Assembly (NCBI GenBank): GCA_033182465.1
Contig: CP137325.1
Coordinates: forward strand, 1,488,001 to 1,552,000
Source of the DNA: Sanghuangporus weigelae
Taxonomy: Eukaryota; Basidiomycota; Agaricomycetes; Hymenochaetales; Hymenochaetaceae
Reading direction: 5' to 3'
DNA: 64,000 nucleotides
The notes under the pieces are model-generated. The model had not been told where the DNA came from, searched no databases, and worked only from the letters and a program-made list of their open reading frames with translations. The position numbers were made by a program, and so were the translations under genes. This document shows, in pieces, positions 35,501-46,313 of this stretch. Position 1 is the stretch's first letter; the number at the start of each line of letters is the position of its first letter.

Positions 35501-37009
35501 TACAAGCTAGAAACTGAAATGGTCACTATCTCTGATCCTATTATCCGAACGATCAAGAGGAACTACAATACCGAGGAGGCTAAGAAGGAAATTCAGGCGA
35601 TCAAGCAGAGCAACGGCTACAGTTACAGGAACGGCTTGCACTACGTAACCAATGCATTATATATCCCGCCGTCCGCCAACCTACGAGCGTTGCTAATCCG
35701 AAGGCGCCATGATCACAAACTTGCAGGCCACCCAGGAGCAGAAAAGACCATAGAGCTTGTAAAGCGATCATACTATTGGCCGAAGATGGAAGAAATGATC
35801 CGAGCATATACCGCAACCTGCGACATATGTCAGCGTGCAAAACCGATTCGACAGTTTCGAAATCCGCCGCTCCAACCGTTGGAGGCACCACATCAACCAT
35901 GGGAAACCATAACCTGTGACCTGATTACCGACTTACCAGTCAGCAATGAAGGCTACAGTGCGATACTCGTTATAGTGGACAAACTCACTAAAATGGGGAA
36001 GTTCATTCCTTGCCAAGGAATACCCAATGCTAAGCAGTTGGCACGTTTGTTCCGCCAACATGTCTTCAAATACTACGGGGCCCCTAAACGAGTAATCTCC
36101 GACCGAGGTAGCAACTTCACCGCGCAATTCCTCAAGGAGTTCTGCAGACTCATCGATGTCGATTGGAAAACTAGTACAGCGTATCATCCACAAACCGATG
36201 GTCAAACCGAGCGACTAAATCAAGAGCTTGAACAGTACTTACGCTGCTATGTGTCCTACCGACAAACAGATTGGGCAGAGTACATCGATATAGCAGAATT
36301 CGCCTACAACAACAGGAAGCACAGTACTACACATCAGTCACCATTCTATACACTGTATGGATGGCATCCTCACCTGGACGTTGCGGAGACCGGTGATTCA
36401 AACGTCCCAGAAGCAATAAATCACCTAGAGGAGCTTCGACAAGTACAGCAAGAAGCCTATAATTCGATTAGGCAAGCGAATGAGGCAATGAAGCTTTATG
36501 CAGACCTGCATCGAGGCAAACTGCCAGAGTACAAGCCAGGAGACGAAGTGTTACTAGACATGAGGAATCTCAGTCGATTGGAACCAACGAAGAAACTTGC
36601 AATGAAATGGGCAGGGCCTTATAAAGTCGAGAAGGCAGTCGGACAAGTGTCATTCAGATTACGCTTACCCGAAACCCTTCCGATCCACCCAGTGTTTCAT
36701 GCGAGTCTTCTCAGGCCTTACAAACGAAAGGAATACCCTGGAAGACCCACTTTGGATGAACCACCACCTATTGAAGTGGAGGGAGAAGCAGAGTACGAAG
36801 TGGAGACAATTCATAACACAAGACGTCATCGGAGCAAGGTCCAATACCTTATCCAATGGAAAGGATACCAGGAGCGAACATGGGAGCCACTTGACAACCT
36901 CAAGAACTCCTATCAAATGATCGAAGCATTCCATAAAAAGTATCCTCAGGCAATCCAGCCACCGAACCTTAACCAATGGATCGCCGCACGAAAACGAATG
37001 AGGCAATAG
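32531..37009 (+). CDS. pol: Pol polyprotein with chromodomain integrase
   Basis: 1,492 codons, open throughout. Parts in order: aspartic protease (IDSGATCS at about 32), a long basic linker rich in RR/KR and Pro (about 140-480), reverse transcriptase with YLDD at about 691, RNase H (ETDASDVAIGAV at about 838), an integrase HHCC zinc domain (HDHKLAGHPG … CDICQRA, about 1060-1105), the catalytic D,D,E region (ITCDLITDLP, VISDRGSNFT, HPQTDGQTERLNQELE) and a C-terminal chromodomain (YEVETIHNTRR … YLIQWKGYQERTWEPLDNL, about 1419-1460). The chromodomain places it in the chromoviruses, which target chromatin marks. Confidence 0.95.
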   Translation: MYNKRLPIQALHPRLPIRVKVGTKTLAVKALIDSGATCSTIHPNLVRHYSLFKKRLDHPRPLNNADGSPNQGGAITHEVYTLIFDGPKPQPQTLAVATTGQDQVILGIDYLAKVNPEIDWKNQVWNRNGNSIPFELNVIRATKKRRHRKRKRKRQTKGKPDKTRPRHNTKQQAQDRDNYRHSGAPGIIFAPRRDNNGHSHETKPQAKPETRPATPRLEQAKQTPEVKSPSTENIPDSATKQPQQETANKHHRDEEEINYTPKRWKKQAPQGTSIVQRRPRHIPRRMIPARQLYQTSEGETQDVTGKHSLDEQEEINDSPKRWKKQPPQKIHPLRQNMPEDEELWPSPEENPGMKYRIRPRKTRYPEKPVAGIIRPRTASLMRGASPTPKRTRWADNESDIEMQDEQETTEDTPMHDIEPEDIESLRTTNQPATLTRKEELAAKLELDINRNWSPRQQNQVSQPLNKASSVSQQYSQQKAAAEGLLGTQKRDWRKLLPKEIEDYADVFDPDKSRRLPKHTKWDMAINLKEGVPLPKPRPIIKLTREEQAALDAYVKELLDKGWIEKVQPHEPCPVAAPVFFVGKKDGGARAVTDYRDINDTTVSDPYPIPIMSVLPEKLEKGKFFFTLDMRSGYNNLRIREGDEWKAAFRVGNAVYKPKVMMFGMKNSPAVFQRFMNDNFEYWLRTEEALNYLDDLISQAQTEEEHWKLLRAILQKCRELDIYLKIEKCHFLQTQLDYLGFVVGTKGIQMDPYKLKAIHEWPVPKTKRQVRKFQGFCNFYRRFIRNYADTFAPIGDLIKKDRKFIWAEAQDKAFESIKKAFETEVALAMPKPDKSYTLETDASDVAIGAVLQQEDNQGELRPLGFMSKTLTNTQRNYPTHDKEMLAIMEALKHWRHLLEGTKEPVTIRSDHANLRYFMTAQNLSRRQARWALELSRYNFKILHWPGKKNQADELSRRSDYMPEDKDNLGVTLLPPDTIKQQTLRRTEINGLYKLETEMVTISDPIIRTIKRNYNTEEAKKEIQAIKQSNGYSYRNGLHYVTNALYIPPSANLRALLIRRRHDHKLAGHPGAEKTIELVKRSYYWPKMEEMIRAYTATCDICQRAKPIRQFRNPPLQPLEAPHQPWETITCDLITDLPVSNEGYSAILVIVDKLTKMGKFIPCQGIPNAKQLARLFRQHVFKYYGAPKRVISDRGSNFTAQFLKEFCRLIDVDWKTSTAYHPQTDGQTERLNQELEQYLRCYVSYRQTDWAEYIDIAEFAYNNRKHSTTHQSPFYTLYGWHPHLDVAETGDSNVPEAINHLEELRQVQQEAYNSIRQANEAMKLYADLHRGKLPEYKPGDEVLLDMRNLSRLEPTKKLAMKWAGPYKVEKAVGQVSFRLRLPETLPIHPVFHASLLRPYKRKEYPGRPTLDEPPPIEVEGEAEYEVETIHNTRRHRSKVQYLIQWKGYQERTWEPLDNLKNSYQMIEAFHKKYPQAIQPPNLNQWIAARKRMRQ

Positions 37010-37263
37010 TTGCATCACATGCACTCCACCCGATGGAGCCGCTTATGGATCCACAATAGAGACGATGAGTAAGGTCCCCAATGACCTTACCAAGCGATGA
37101 CATCAATGTGGCACACCAAAGCGAGAGCAGAGATAGAAGAATTAGGCAAGACATCGCCGACATACCAACAAGATGGTATAAAACATGGAGAACTTCGAGC
37201 TAAGGAACAACAACTTGAATCTCAACAAGCTCTACTTCACTGCAGACGAACCACTACTCAGCT

Positions 37264-38262
37264 ATGCCTATTTTCGACGAGCTACATGCATTCTGTCAAC
37301 CAGAAGATGCACCAGAATGGACATTTACACTCAGGCCACCGACCGAACGTTATCAATGGCCACAGCTGTGCAATCGATTCAACGAAGAGAACTACGAAGA
37401 TGAGATTGTACCCCTATGCCCAGGGAAGTACTTCGATGATCTATTCGACAAGTGGAACGCAGTCCACCACAACCGAGACGAAATACCCCACCTTATGATG
37501 GCGAATCACTCAGACGAGTGGTTATTCAAACTCAGTAACCCTCGAGACGCAGCATTACGCCGACTCAATGATGATGCATTTCTAACCTACGCGATCGAAC
37601 TCGAAACACAAGCATTACATCGAGGCAAGATCGACTTTAGGCACGAAACGACATACAAGAACATCATGGGCATCTATCATTCGGCAATTCAAATTTGCGC
37701 CTACCGACGAGACATGACTACCACAATTCTTAACCGAATGATGCGATGGAGTCACTATCATCCGATGAGCATCGATGCGATGAAGTACATTATATACATA
37801 GCCGACCAGACGGGCTTCTATGCATCCCACACCATGCAGTTCATGACGGTACTCAACATGACGAAGTATTACGAAGGAACGAGATACCGAACGGTTATTG
37901 AAGCGAGGAACTCTACTACGGACGAGGTACCACTCGACAACATCGAGCACCACGTAGTCGAAGGCAAAGAGGTTAACTACGACCCTCATTACCTTATGGA
38001 ACTCAACAACCGAGAGGAAGAAGCCAGAGAAAAACTACAGGCTACACGACACCCCTTGCTGGAAGATCTGATGATCTCAGTCTACCAGTACCCGAACGAA
38101 CTCTACCAGCCGGACGAGATGCTTACTATGTCGGAACAGGAGGACATGTACATACACTCCGACGATACAGAGTCAAGTGAAGAAGGTGAAAGTAGGGAAC
38201 TATATACCCCAGCGAACTCGGCCCAGACTACACCTGAGGCTGAAGAATCCGAAGATTTGTAA
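37264..38262 (+). CDS. Extra ORF in the env position
   Basis: 332 codons between pol and the 3' LTR. It starts MPIFDELHAFCQPE and ends in an acidic Ser/Glu-rich tail (SDDTESSEEGES). No signal peptide or membrane segment is visible, so it is not an obvious envelope. The frame is open along its whole length, which argues for function in the element. Not recognised. Confidence 0.6.
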   Translation: MPIFDELHAFCQPEDAPEWTFTLRPPTERYQWPQLCNRFNEENYEDEIVPLCPGKYFDDLFDKWNAVHHNRDEIPHLMMANHSDEWLFKLSNPRDAALRRLNDDAFLTYAIELETQALHRGKIDFRHETTYKNIMGIYHSAIQICAYRRDMTTTILNRMMRWSHYHPMSIDAMKYIIYIADQTGFYASHTMQFMTVLNMTKYYEGTRYRTVIEARNSTTDEVPLDNIEHHVVEGKEVNYDPHYLMELNNREEEAREKLQATRHPLLEDLMISVYQYPNELYQPDEMLTMSEQEDMYIHSDDTESSEEGESRELYTPANSAQTTPEAEESEDL

Positions 38263-38579
38263 ACAACTCTTCTTTTATGCAACCCCTTTCCCATATCGTG
38301 ACCCGACATGGTCAATTATGCATTTCATTCTTACCTTATGATATTTATGGTCACATCCGACCAAATTATGCTTTATGCACCTCTTTATTTCACGCTTATT
38401 CGGCCAACCAGCACAAATGAAGCACTATGCAGAAGTGTCAAAGAACCTACAAGGGCCTAGACATTTTGTATATTGTTTTATTGTGCCGGCTCCGAATTAG
38501 CAGATTATGCCTACCTTTTATTATCCTCTATGCAACGGAGAAGCCAAAAGTTTACGTGAAGTCACTCCCTTGCATCATG

Positions 38580-39120
38580 CTAGGATGTGCCTTCACGCTG
38601 AAAGGCACTCCAATTACACTCTTTCTTCGAAAAACTCCATTTGGGGGTTGAAGAGCCGTAGGTAAACACCTGGAACTTCACTCCCAAATTGGTATAAAAC
38701 TTATTCATTAACGACTTTATGATTTCTTTCTTATCACTTTCAATTGCGTCATATTCTTTACATGATGCACATTTCATATTCATATCCCTTCCCACCACCC
38801 TTTACAAGTCAATGTCTTCCCAGACACCCTTTTCACGACGTTCCTGCGAAGCAATACCTGCATTTTCGACGACTGGATCGATAACCTCAACGTCATAACC
38901 GAGCGCGAGGTGAACTCGAAGCGCGACAGTACTAACATCGCGCTGGAACGATTGCATTTCGAAGTCAGCCTCCTAGAGGATGATTAACAACTCGAAACGG
39001 CACAGAGCATGCATCACTACCTGAGCACGCCTCTTACGCTCCAAAATCCAATGATTTATGCCGAAAATCGCGACAATAACGACAAAAACAGTAACAGCAG
39101 CGGCGACTTTCGACATTTTG
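38580..39120 (-). other. Antisense coding-like stretch before the 3' LTR
   Basis: On the minus strand a short frame starts near 39117 with a membrane-helix-like segment (VTVFVVIVAIFGINHWIL), followed by further coding-like segments to about 38580. Antisense ORFs in this place are reported for some large plant Ty3 elements. Here it may equally be captured host DNA. No product is recognised. Confidence 0.3.
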
Positions 39121-39240
39121 GAGCAGAGATGATGATGGTTTGATAGCAAAAATCAACCATCACTAGGCGACCCTTTATCCGAGCTTTCTCACGGATTAGG
39201 ATGAACATTTCTCCGAAAGTTCATCTTAGGGGGGGTGTAG

Positions 39241-40752
39241 TGAAAGGATCCGCTCAAAAACTCGCATCAGGATCGACACGATCAACAGATCTACACGATC
39301 AGCTTTCCAAACGCGACCGGTAACCAAGCCAGCTATCAAAGGCCCAAGCAATCGAGCGGCCTAGGCAACAGTAACCCGTTACCACCCGAGCGCTAGAAGC
39401 ACCGAAGCGGATACGTAATCCCGCTAACAGCTAACACCGCCGACCGCCTATTACCGCGGACTACCACTCTAACGCCGCCGACCAAGCAACCAGAGCGACC
39501 TCGATCAAAAGAAGCGATCAAACTTCTTAGAAGTCCAGAAGCACAACTACTAAAGCCTAAACGCTAAAAGGCTAAAGGCTAATAAGGTTTATGGAGACCT
39601 CACTGGCATTTCAGCACTGTCAAGTCTGTGCACGAGTTTACATGGTCCTTTATGAAGTATACTACTTAGTATGCACGGCAACGGTTGGTACGCGTGACTG
39701 TCACATCGAAACCGAGTGACACCTTCAGGATACAATGCATTCCAATCCACCAAGCCCAATAGTACCCAAGAAACGAGAGGAACTCACGATCACAACTCGG
39801 ACCCCTCGAACTGCGAACCCGATAACTTGGAGAATGATTGGATGGTATAGACCGGAGTTGCACACACCATGTCCAGCATCTACGATACAGGCAAACCTTT
39901 ATTTACCGAGAGATGCGAACCTGGAAACCAAGCAATTACAACTCCTTATACAACGAAGGATATGGCGCTACATTCGTGATATACGATACGAAGGCAAAGC
40001 ATGGCTAGTCACCAGAACCCAGCAGAACCCACCAGCAGAGCTTATGCAGTTCATGATATGCCTTGGACCATACTCTACACCGACCCGACACCTTAACACT
40101 GACGTGCGAGTTATGCTTACCCTCGCTGGGCCTCGAGATGAATTCCGAAGAATCACATACCGAGCAGCCTACATCGCTCCAAGAGCAAAGATGCCACTCA
40201 ATGACGGCAATGACATCGTTATGGAGTACTGACAGTGGAGCATTCCATATCGGAGCACCACCTCTATTGTCTCAGTCAGCAACTCCAAAGAATTCTGTCA
40301 TAGTGGAGACGACCTTACAAAGATTGGAGCAAAGTGGAGCGAAGCGCAGCAGGATGACAAAGGAACAGATGTAATGGTGGAGGAAAGTGGAGTAAAGTGG
40401 AGACAGGATGAGTAAGAAATAGGACGGAAAATGGAATATCTGGGAGCATAAATAGTTGTAGGATTAGGCCCTCATTTCCCCATCTTTCGATCCTCTTAAC
40501 ACACTGGTGTAAAGCTTGCCCTACAGCGAGCTATTACTGTGTGCTTTGTACTATCACGCCTCTTGGAAATCCCAATCTGCTTTACTATTACCTCGTATCT
40601 GAAAGCATCCATAACTCGGACCGCGACTAGGAAGGCTAGTAAGGGACCGCGTGGTACAGCCAGACGTGGGTAGATAAGATCACCTCTGCACAACACACCG
40701 CTGCTTAGGCAAAAGGATCAAACCGGTGTAACTCCGGGCCTACTCCCTAACA
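39241..40752 (+). repeat. 3' LTR of the chromovirus
   Basis: 1,512 bp, the direct repeat of 28463-29974. It is followed directly by the CAAAT duplication and the right arm of the fold-back MITE. Confidence 0.95.
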
Positions 40753-41042
40753 CAAATATAAAATATACTACATGACTAAATGCATTATTATATTTCAAAT
40801 TTCATTTGTCATCTAGTAATGGATTTAGTCCGTGTCTAAATAACTGTTTGCCCACTGTGAGTAATAGCCGTGTGGACACGTGTATCACTCATACCATACA
40901 GATGCTATAAGTAGTCTTGGATATTGTGAGAAGCTCAGACATATTGATATCCTTTCCCATGCATGTGTGTTGCACTAATAAACTTTTATAACTCCAAAAT
41001 ATTGCTTACAAACAAACAACTTTGATTATTACTAATTCTGTA

Positions 41043-41710
41043 CAGTCATTTACCGGTCCTTTGAACACCCAATACAGATGCACTTACCCAGCTCACCACA
41101 CAGAAGATTTATAACTTTCAAGTACATATTCTGATAGCCCTTAACGAGGGCAACATTTACTAATTTTTCAAAGCTGTAAATTGTATAAGAAAAATTATTA
41201 GAGGTGAAAGAAAAAAGATGCAAGAATGTCACAAAAACCGCTCCTTTGAACACCATGTGACATTAGAATTTGCCGTCACGGCGCTAGTTCTCGGTACGGC
41301 AAAATATGACCGCCGATCTTAGCATGTAAAAATCCCTCCTCCCATCTGTCACACTTTCTGTTTGTTTCCCCTGCATTAATTCGTAGAGTAACTGTTTTCT
41401 CTTCAAACTTTGCACAGATGCACCCATGGCAATACTTTAGTGATATGTACAGCTATCTTCTATGTAAATGGGCCAGAACAAGCTCAAGAGCAATTGTTGC
41501 AAGTTAAACTCAACCAAATACAACCAAATTAGCCAGTGCATAATTTCTCTACACTGAACACCTCACTCAAATCTTCTGAAATTTGGTATTATAATTGGTA
41601 CATATTCTCTGCATCTGTGTGATTTTTTTCATGACAAGGAAAGAAGAATTGAGGGAGAAACTTCGAGTGTTCAAAGGAACGGTACTGTTTAAAGGACCGG
41701 TAAATGACTG
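41043..41710. mobile_element. Tc1/mariner-like MITE
   Basis: A 668-bp element with ends CAGTCATTTACCGGTCCTTT on both sides (inverted), flanked by TA (41041-41042 and 41711-41712). CAGT ends plus TA duplication are typical of Tc1/mariner. The interior is AT-rich with further inverted stretches (TTCAAAGGA / TCCTTTGAA) and no transposase. The duplicated sister site is unoccupied at 23095-23096. Confidence 0.85.
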
Positions 41711-41762
41711 TATGCTTATACTAGGCTTTCCCATGGGCATTCCATTTGCGACACAAGACTTA

Positions 41763-42262
41763 GGGCCTGTTCGGCTGCAGCGTGATCTGAGATATTCCCT
41801 GCCAAAAAATGCCGCATGATTTGAGATGATGTAGAGGTGTGATCTGAAGTTGAGGTGAGTGTTCGGTGCACTTTCAGAAATCACGTTCTCACATCACTTC
41901 CCTGCCAAATTGACCTCTATCTCAAAAACAGCTCAGACCTGTTTTTCAGATAGCGGTATCTCACATCATCTGCCACTATCTCATCCATACACAACAACTC
42001 AACCACAAAAACATTAATTAAAAATTACAAAAATAATCTATCCATACGGGCACACTGTTCACCAGTTGAAATTGAATTTTTACATGCCTGCAATGTGGTG
42101 CTATGGGCTCTCAGCAAAAGTGAGGGTTTGGGACCAGCCGCGAGATGGGGAGTGCAAAAACATTCCCACGGTTGAGGTACTCAACTTGCCTCAACTTGCA
42201 CACTTGCATGTTGCGATTGAGGGAAATCACGATCTCACATCACGCTGCAGCCGAACAGGCTC
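41763..42262. mobile_element. PIF/Harbinger-like MITE (Tourist type)
   Basis: A 500-bp element with inverted ends GGGCCTGTTCGGCTGCAG and GAGCCTGTTCGGCTGCAG, both continuing CGTGAT, with TTA at both sides (41760-41762 and 42263-42265). It is non-coding. It sits about 50 bp from the Tc1-like MITE, in the upstream region of deaminase copy D. The sister locus C2 lacks it (near 23140). Confidence 0.87.
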
Positions 42263-42331
42263 TTAGACTATTGTCTCATCCTCTCATTCCGCGCTACTGT
42301 AGGTTCACGCCCCGGGTACTATTCCACTTTC

Positions 42332-43813
42332 ATGACACCTTCAGAGACGATTATTGCCACCATCAATTAAAGGACGTTCTTGAAGCATGCGATTGTAAGT
42401 CATGCCTCGAAATGACCTCGAAGACTCCTCCGAACTTGGAGCGCCGCGCATTTGGTAGCCACATGCGCTCGATTGCTCTCAATGATGCATTTGCTGAGCT
42501 TCTTGTTCACGAAGAGGAGTCCGAAATTGTCACGTTGGGATCAGCCTTCTCAGCCCAAGGACTCAGATTCTTCCTTGCTGCAGACCAGAACAAGAATCTC
42601 GATGTCTTGGGGGCACGACTTCGAGAAGTATGGGATCGGCTTCAGGGAATAAAAACGGCTGTCTACGGTTCTCCTGATGCCAGAACTGAACTCGCCAAAA
42701 CGAAGAAACAAAGCACAGATTTCAGACGCTTTGTATACGAATATTCTTGGAATAAGTACGTGCAACGGTACAATAAATACAAGATCCCGGATCTTGCGCG
42801 TTTCTTTGAGGAAGTCCTGGATAACTCGATCCACGTAGTAGATTCAGCTCCAGAGGATACGGATGAATATATCCTTCCAGGTGAGTTGAAAGCTATCGCG
42901 TGCGTTCGGACCGCGTGTCGAATCACAGACAAATGCAAGTGCGCGGAAGAACACGATGGCGATGATCTCAAGACCCTTGCATTGTCCATAGAATATCTGA
43001 ACCACTTATTGAAGGACTTAAGGCAAGACGCTGTCACCAGATGGGGTTTAGTCCGTACGTCCGATCTCTCCCTTCAGAGATTTGTCTAAACAGAGCATCA
43101 TCTTTCTTACTATAGTCATCGGGATAACCCATACGAGTTCACGAGTCGCACTTCCGAACTTCATTGAGAAGTTAACCTCGATAGAGAGTGCAGTTTGAGA
43201 GGTACTTCGCATCCCATATTCCTGACATTATCGTGCCGTTTTGGATGGCCATTTAGATATTGATCTTGTCGCTATTCGGCCCGTTTTGCTGAAGTATGAT
43301 TTGCTTAATGATCTGGATTTTTGCAATATCACAAAGCAATCTCCTTCCACGGCCCAGATATTTCAGGATACATGGAGGGGGAACGTTTCGAATGACCACG
43401 AGCCTTGGAAGTTTGAGGGAACTGTATACCCTCATTGCGAATGTGCTTTGTTAGCGTACCTTATCTCGAAGGACAACATGAGTGGCACTACACCTTATGG
43501 CTGCATTGGTGTCTCCAGATCATCGTGCACCGGATGTTGGCTATTCCTGTCGGCGTACAATGACACCGCAGATCGATATGGCCTCCCGAAGTTCTACATC
43601 AGCGAATCTCATTCACAGACCTACGCACAATGGACAAAACCAGACATTTCAGATAAAAGACTCGATTTACTTATCGAATCTAAACTATGTGCTCACGGGA
43701 AGGATATTCTCAGAAGAGCTCTTGACAGGGAGGCGAAGACCAGGCAAGAGCGTATTCTTGCTGAGGCTCGTCGCCAGGAAATGCTGAAATTTGGTGAAAT
43801 CGCCAGTAAGTGA
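42332..43813 (+). pseudogene. Deaminase family copy D (full-length but broken)
   Basis: Covers both halves: the helical N-terminal half (LERRAFGSHMRSIALNDAFA, YSWNKYVQRYNKY) and, after an intron-like gap near 43060-43135, the deaminase-like half with VYPHCECALLAYL, GCIGVSRSSCTGCWLF and TYAQWTKPD, ending in a basic helical tail. It looks broken, with about two or three breaks, all outside the signature motifs. The upstream region carries two MITEs. It is the sister of C2. Confidence 0.75.
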
Positions 43814-44507
43814 AATTAATCTCCTAAAGTACACATAACTGATCCTCGGATCAAGAATATTTTGATGAAATTGGCTTACAATGTCTCACTACTTTGAGTA
43901 ACAAATCTTTATGCTGATTCAATGATTCGATGCACAAGGAATTCTGGGGTTGGACGAGGAGACTCAAATAATGCTCCTACGGCCCTGAAAGACACCGACT
44001 TTGATTCAGATGCACAACAGTACATGTGGAAGAATGCTCTGAACAATAATGGAACCATCAATGAGCTCTAGAAACATGACAGCAGTGAAATTCCTCACCG
44101 TGAATGCGTAGCGCTAGCACACCTTGTCAAGATTGTATGCAAGGAGCCAAAGGATCCTGTGCTTTGTATAGGCATTCACACCGGGCAAAGAGTTATTATA
44201 ATCTAAAAGAAATTTATAATTAGCTGACAAACAAGATTTGAAATTAAATACTGCATTTAATTACGTGAAATATTTCATGTTTGTTCCTTGATAGAACTTG
44301 AAATAACAATAAGGATTTAGATTCAGATTAGGAAAACAAAGAGATTTCAAATAATGTCGTGTGAGGAACAACACATAAAGAAACTTGAAGTCTTAGAAAA
44401 GCAAAAATGGTTAAGTTTAGTTATTGCCGAAATTTTATGTCTTTGATAGGAAGAAATTTAAAATTCTTTTTATTATTCTGACAAAGAAAAAATAAGTTTG
44501 ACTCTCA

Positions 44508-44618
44508 GTGGGCGCTCAGCGGGCGATCGGTGGGCGATCGGCGGGCGATCCGAGGGCGCTCAGCGGGCGCTCAGAGGATGCTCAGCGGGTACTCAGAGGG
44601 CGATCGGCGGGCAATAGG
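44508..44618. repeat. 11-bp tandem repeat, left arm
   Basis: About ten units of a (G)CGGGCGATCG / GAGGGCGCTCA pattern with period 11. It forms the inner edge of the left inverted repeat. Confidence 0.8.
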
Positions 44619-46000
44619 AAGGAAGCCACCTTCGGATCTGTAACATCGACACGGTAGCGATGCTCGAATTCGCGATCATTGATACCGAACGTTTTAATGC
44701 TCTGTCTCTCAATGAAAGTCTCATCCATGCCACCTTTGCCATAGACGAACTGTATGAGATTACCCAACGAGTTCCGAACAGTCCCGTCATAATGTACCAT
44801 GGTCTTCTAGAGTCTTGACAAGCCGCCGTTGGATGTAGCCAATCTCCGCCGTCTTGACAGCCGTGTCAATTAATCCCTCGCGACCCGCCATGGCGTGAAA
44901 GAAGAACTCTTGCGGTGTTAATCCACGCAAGTAGGAATTCTCAATGAAACCCGGCGCCTCTGGACTGAAATCATCCTTCATGAAGTGCGGTAGTGTTCGA
45001 TGTCTGAAGCCGAACGGGATACACTTCCCTTCCAAGGATTGCTGACCGACGCAAATAGACATCTGGGAGATGTTGATGAAGGAACCCTGGGAACCAGCGA
45101 CTACCATCTGCTTGGCATTATTGTCCTCTTTGTGGTTCTCCTGAGCATATTGACCAGAGGGATCACGAGCCAAATTGAGCTCCCGTTCGACTTGACTCTC
45201 GAAGGATTCGTGGATAGTCATACCCGGAGCTGCTTTCAGGCGATCCATGGCCGCATCTTCTATGACTTTGGCAACATTCTGTTTCCGCATCTTAATCTGC
45301 TCCGTGATGTACGCCATCGTTTTTCTGTCTGCAACCGTATCGCCGATACCGATACTGAATCCATTGTGGAACAGCCAATAATTGACGATATTCTGCAGAC
45401 CCGTAAAGAGCGATCGTGTAGCTTCAGGACCTTTCTCTCGGAAAACAACGTGCATCAGGCCGCCATGGGATGCGCCAACGGTCTTCTTTCTCAACAATAC
45501 CAAAGATGATCTCGCCATTCTCGATCAGTATGCCATCATCGAAGACAGGACTCCATGACTTGTTCTCGGGCGACCGGAAAATGTTGATCCCACGCGGGAT
45601 TGTCATGCTAAGAATTTGCTTGCCCGTCCATAAAAAATTGGGTTTCAAAATGGTTGGTGTTGGGATCGTGCCGTCCCAATTCGGTACCCAAAGCAGTATA
45701 TTCTGTACTTGTTGCCAATCAAGGGAACAACCTCGCAAGGTGAACTTGCGGATACCGCAAAGAGTATCCTGCACGATACCAATAACGGGCTTGTTCGCTT
45801 GGGGCGAAATGATCTGCCTGGGGACCCATTCTATTTGACTGAGCTCGGCCCGAGTCTCCTCGCTCTGGGGGACACTACACGAAGATGAGAAACGGCAGCA
45901 CAAGGCGGCAGTGATACGACGTACTGCATGTTCATTTCATCACCATCGAAGTCGGCATTGTACGGAGGAGTAATGGAAAGATTGAGACGAACGGTTGCAT
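44590..46000 (-). pseudogene. RPB1: Captured RPB1 fragment (RNA polymerase II largest subunit)
   Basis: Minus-strand blocks match the middle of Rpb1. They include the catalytic metal site [11 protein letters not shown] (near 45940), then [102 protein letters not shown] (before the bridge/trigger region) and [10 protein letters not shown]. The rest of the gene, including the N-terminal clamp and the C-terminal heptad repeats, is absent. The blocks lie in at least three frames, so this is not a working subunit. It overlaps the left tandem repeat edge. Some frame changes may be retained introns of the donor gene. Confidence 0.85.
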
Positions 46001-46313
46001 AGAATTGGTCAGAGTTCAGACATGAACATATAGGTCGAGCACGCACTTGAATAGGGCATTAGTCGGATCCTGTGACACATCATACCTTTGTGTGTGCAAT
46101 TATGGCTGTCTGTTGAAGAGGACATAATTGCGTTGATAGATAAATGAGACTAGATCAGGCGCTACTGAATGGTAGACTTACTCTCCGTTCATTAAGTGCC
46201 TTTCAAAGATCCATCCATACTGAAGAAATGCATCTGCATGCTTATTTTATTGAAGAGCTATATAGAGGATGCATGGACTTGTTAAGCATTGTATGTATGG
46301 TGAACTATCAGGA

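Larger units (their letters stand above)
28463..40752 (+). mobile_element. Ty3/gypsy LTR retrotransposon, chromovirus clade
   Basis: A 12,290-bp element bounded by two 1,512-bp direct LTRs (TG…CA ends) and a perfect 5-bp target duplication CAAAT (28458-28462 and 40753-40757). A purine-rich tract lies just before the 3' LTR (about 39228-39236). Internal parts in order are an upstream ORF, a coiled-coil ORF, gag with a zinc knuckle, pol (protease, reverse transcriptase, RNase H, integrase, chromodomain), an extra ORF in the env position, and an antisense coding-like stretch. I counted about three differences between the LTRs, so the insertion is young. It looks whole. Confidence 0.95.
28172..40859. 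mobile_element. Fold-back MITE split by a retrotransposon
   Basis: The two outer parts, 28172-28462 and 40758-40859, are arms of one roughly 390-bp palindromic element. The ends read CACAGCAGGCAAACAG on the left and CACAGTGGGCAAACAG on the right (reverse complement), then TATTTAGACACGGACTAAAT on both. The inner left part is a hairpin (GGTAAACAAAGAAATAAC and its complement). A 4-bp duplication AGTA is likely, but the left border is off by two bases. The ends and interior resemble the inverted repeats at 44177-46792, so both belong to one family. The superfamily is not assigned. Confidence 0.75.

Noticed and set aside
37264-38262. Envelope protein in the position after pol
   Set aside because: No signal peptide, membrane anchor or cysteine pattern; kept only as an unassigned ORF.
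44787-45518. A working RNA polymerase subunit gene
   Set aside because: Only the middle of Rpb1 is present, in several frames, between transposon arms.
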